DNA from: Pseudomonas mendocina
GTDB lineage: Bacteria > Pseudomonadota > Gammaproteobacteria > Pseudomonadales > Pseudomonadaceae
Assembly (NCBI GenBank): GCA_037482215.1
Contig: CP148074.1
Coordinates: 3,596,001-3,660,000, forward strand
DNA: 64,000 bases
Direction of reading: 5' to 3'
The translations under genes were made by a program, and so were the position numbers. Below the pieces are notes generated by a model. The model ran no database searches, had not been told where the DNA came from, and worked only from the letters and a program-made list of their open reading frames with translations. Shown here one piece after another: positions 61,339-64,000 of the stretch (positions are counted from its first letter, which is position 1; each line of letters starts with the position of its first letter).

Positions 61339-62583
61339 TCAGAAGTTGCCCTGAACCCAACGCTTCAAACGCTCCAAAACCGGAGCCTTAGGTTCATCGC
61401 TGTAACTGCCCACTGACATGGAAATACCATCAGTCTGCTTCTGCAGGCCGTACATCAGCAGGCCGACACCCGTCGAATAAATCGGGTTGCGTACAACATC
61501 GGCCAGACCTTTGACGCCCTGCGGTACCCCCAGACGAACCGGCATATGGAAAATCTCCTCAGCCAGTTCTACGGCACCTTCCATTTTCGCGGTGCCGCCG
61601 GTCAGCACGATGCCGGCCGGAATCAAATCTTCATAACCACTACGGCGCAGCTCGCCCTGAATCAGGGTGAACAGTTCGTCGTAACGGGGCTCAACAACTT
61701 CTGCCAGAGACTGGCGAGACAGGTCGCGAGGCGGACGGTCCCCCACACTCGGCACCTTGATCGTCTCGCCTGCACCTGCCAATTTGGCAAGTGCACAAGC
61801 GTACCTAATCTTAATCTCTTCTGCGTACTGAGTAGGAGTGCGTAATGCCATTGCGATGTCATTTGTTACCTGATCACCCGCAATTGGGATCACCGCGGTA
61901 TGACGAATCGCCCCTTCAGTGAAAATGCAGATGTCGGTAGTGCCACCGCCAATGTCCACCAAGCAAACGCCCAGTTCCTTTTCATCATCAGTCAGAACGG
62001 AGTAAGCAGAAGCCAACTGCTCAAGGATGATGTCATCCACTTCCAACCCGCAGCGACGCACACATTTTTCAATGTTCTGTGCAGCATTGACCGCACAGGT
62101 GACCACATGCACCTTGGCCTCAAGACGTACGCCGGACATCCCCAGCGGCTCGCGCACGCCTTCCTGATTGTCGATTACATAGTCCTGCGGCAGTGTATGC
62201 AGCACTCGCTGATCGGACGGAATCGCCACAGCTTGTGCAGCATCCAGCACTCGTTCGAGGTCAGCACCGCTGACTTCACGATCACGGATGGCCACAATGC
62301 CGTGGCTGTTCAGGCTGCGCACGTGGTTGCCGGCAATACCGACGAAAGCCGAGTGAATCCGGCAACCCGCCATCAGCTGGGCCTCCTCCACTGCGCGCTG
62401 AATAGATTGCACAGTGGACTCAATATTCACCACCACGCCCTTCTTTAGGCCGCGCGACGGATGCGTGCCGATGCCGACCACCTCCAGCTGACCATCAGCA
62501 TTAACCTCACCCACCAAGGCCACAACCTTGGATGTGCCGATATCGAGGCCTACGATCATCTTGCCGCTCTGCACGTTTGCCAT
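61339..62583 (-). CDS. ftsA: Cell division protein FtsA
   Basis: 414 residues of the actin-like ATPase family: GLDIGTSKV phosphate-1 motif, VDIGGGTTDICIF phosphate-2, and the C-terminal amphipathic helix VLERLKRWVQGNF that binds the membrane. It tethers FtsZ and recruits later proteins. The 20-base gap after ftsQ fits co-transcription. Confidence 0.97.
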   Translation of the reverse strand: MANVQSGKMIVGLDIGTSKVVALVGEVNADGQLEVVGIGTHPSRGLKKGVVVNIESTVQSIQRAVEEAQLMAGCRIHSAFVGIAGNHVRSLNSHGIVAIRDREVSGADLERVLDAAQAVAIPSDQRVLHTLPQDYVIDNQEGVREPLGMSGVRLEAKVHVVTCAVNAAQNIEKCVRRCGLEVDDIILEQLASAYSVLTDDEKELGVCLVDIGGGTTDICIFTEGAIRHTAVIPIAGDQVTNDIAMALRTPTQYAEEIKIRYACALAKLAGAGETIKVPSVGDRPPRDLSRQSLAEVVEPRYDELFTLIQGELRRSGYEDLIPAGIVLTGGTAKMEGAVELAEEIFHMPVRLGVPQGVKGLADVVRNPIYSTGVGLLMYGLQKQTDGISMSVGSYSDEPKAPVLERLKRWVQGNF

Positions 62584-62603
62584 GGCTTTATAGTTCTCCT
62601 AAA

Positions 62604-63467
62604 TCACTGCATAGCAGCGGTTTCACCCGCTACAGGCGCCACCGGCTCACGCCATGCCACAGCCAGGCCGTTGGCATAACGCAAATCGATCCGCGCAATA
62701 TTCTCTTGTTGCTCTTTCAGAGCCTTGTTCCAGATGCTCGCAAAGCGGCGCATCTTCTCAACCACATGATCACGGCCGAGCAACAACTCAATGCCCTGCC
62801 CGGTGGACAGGAACCAGCTACCGCGCTCACGCAATTCCAAGCGCGCCACCGTGAAGCCCAGAGGCCGAAGCATCTGACTGAGTACCTGATACTGCTGCAT
62901 CACCCGCTGCTGTGCCCGCTTAGGCCCATACAGCTGCGGTAAATGCTGATAATTCTTCAACTCCTGAGGTGCGAATGCGCCCCCCTGGTTGTTCAGCAAC
63001 GCTTCATCCCCCCAACGGGCAATCGGCAGCTGTTCTTCCAACCGCACCACCAGTTGATCAGGCCATACTCGGCGCACTTGAGCACTGGCAATCCAAGGCA
63101 TCGCTTCCAGATCGTGGCGCAGCCCCGGCAAGTCCACACTGAAAAAGGTCGCACTGGCATAGGGCGCAATACGATCTTGCACAGCCTGCTGGTTCACATA
63201 GCCCAGATCACCCTCGACGCTGATCTTGGAAATCGGCTGATCGGCATAGGGCAACGCCCGGACTGACAACTCATAGGTGCCAAACCCAAGCCCAATCAAC
63301 AACAGCGGCCAGGTCACACGGCGCACCCAGGAAAAACTAACCTTGGGCGCAGTCAGACGCCGGCTGATTGGCTCCTTCGCCACCAGACGGCTCGCACCGC
63401 GAGGCACAGGCTTGCCGCGCAGCGGAGCGCGAGCAGGTCCTGACTGGTGACGCAAAGAGATGGTCAT
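62604..63467 (-). CDS. ftsQ: Cell division protein FtsQ
   Basis: 287 residues: a basic cytoplasmic segment, one membrane helix (about 50-68, [15 protein letters not shown]), a POTRA domain ([22 protein letters not shown]) and the beta domain. It bridges the Z-ring and the septal synthesis complex with FtsL and FtsB. It starts six bases after ddlB. Confidence 0.96.
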   Translation of the reverse strand: MTISLRHQSGPARAPLRGKPVPRGASRLVAKEPISRRLTAPKVSFSWVRRVTWPLLLIGLGFGTYELSVRALPYADQPISKISVEGDLGYVNQQAVQDRIAPYASATFFSVDLPGLRHDLEAMPWIASAQVRRVWPDQLVVRLEEQLPIARWGDEALLNNQGGAFAPQELKNYQHLPQLYGPKRAQQRVMQQYQVLSQMLRPLGFTVARLELRERGSWFLSTGQGIELLLGRDHVVEKMRRFASIWNKALKEQQENIARIDLRYANGLAVAWREPVAPVAGETAAMQ

Positions 63468-63473
63468 GGCGAA

Positions 63474-64000
<527 letters not shown>

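Overview
The window is a chromosomal stretch of a Pseudomonas (Gammaproteobacteria) of moderate GC content. Protein lengths, gene order and family members (OlsBA, XenB-type reductase, ArgP/ArgO, SodB, BifA with a GGDQF motif, IcmP-type imelysin, MexVW-type RND pump, GroESL, AmpG, ArgJ, SecA, LpxC-FtsZ-FtsA-FtsQ-DdlB) follow, as far as I recall, the PA4350-PA4410 segment of P. aeruginosa. The species cannot be named from the sequence alone. I saw no rRNA, tRNA, CRISPR, insertion sequence or prophage.

Region 1 (1-9.0 kb) is the most accessory-looking part. A divergent acyl-CoA ligase/thiolase pair is followed by a 2-aminoethylphosphonate (2-AEP) catabolic cluster: a divergent LysR regulator, PhnW transaminase, a GlpT/UhpC-like MFS carrier, PhnX phosphonatase and an ExaC-like aldehyde dehydrogenase. 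Together they could import 2-AEP and convert it through phosphonoacetaldehyde and acetaldehyde to acetate, releasing phosphate. phnX carries a one-base frameshift in a run of four C near its 3' end.

Region 2 (9-26 kb) holds envelope-lipid and stress functions: a cardiolipin-synthase-like phospholipase D, a serine hydrolase with a small membrane protein, a diiron-type metallo-beta-lactamase-fold protein, an acyl-CoA-dehydrogenase-like protein, the ornithine-lipid genes olsBA, acpH, an old-yellow-enzyme reductase, an anchored coiled-coil protein, an epimerase, argP/argO, sodB, a frameshifted unknown gene, a periplasmic-signal ammonium transporter with a clear sigma-54/NtrC promoter, and the c-di-GMP phosphodiesterase bifA.

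Region 3 (26-36 kb) starts with a Fur-box-preceded four-gene cluster (imelysin, di-haem oxidoreductase, second imelysin, Tat-exported DUF1513 protein), a likely iron-acquisition module, followed by mexV-mexW and a small exported protein.

Region 4 (36-64 kb) is core genome: groESL with a heat-shock promoter, fxsA, a HugZ-like haem protein, an SDR, two tandem DUF481 outer-membrane-type proteins, an alkyltransferase-like DNA repair protein, ampG, yajQ, a signalling group (response regulator with degenerate GGDEF, panE, large histidine kinase), a cobalamin adenosyltransferase, an RluA-type enzyme, an HPP/CBS membrane protein, a Nudix-TenI fusion, argJ, secA, an M23 peptidase, dciA, and the end of the dcw division cluster (lpxC, ftsZ, ftsA, ftsQ, and ddlB running off the window edge).
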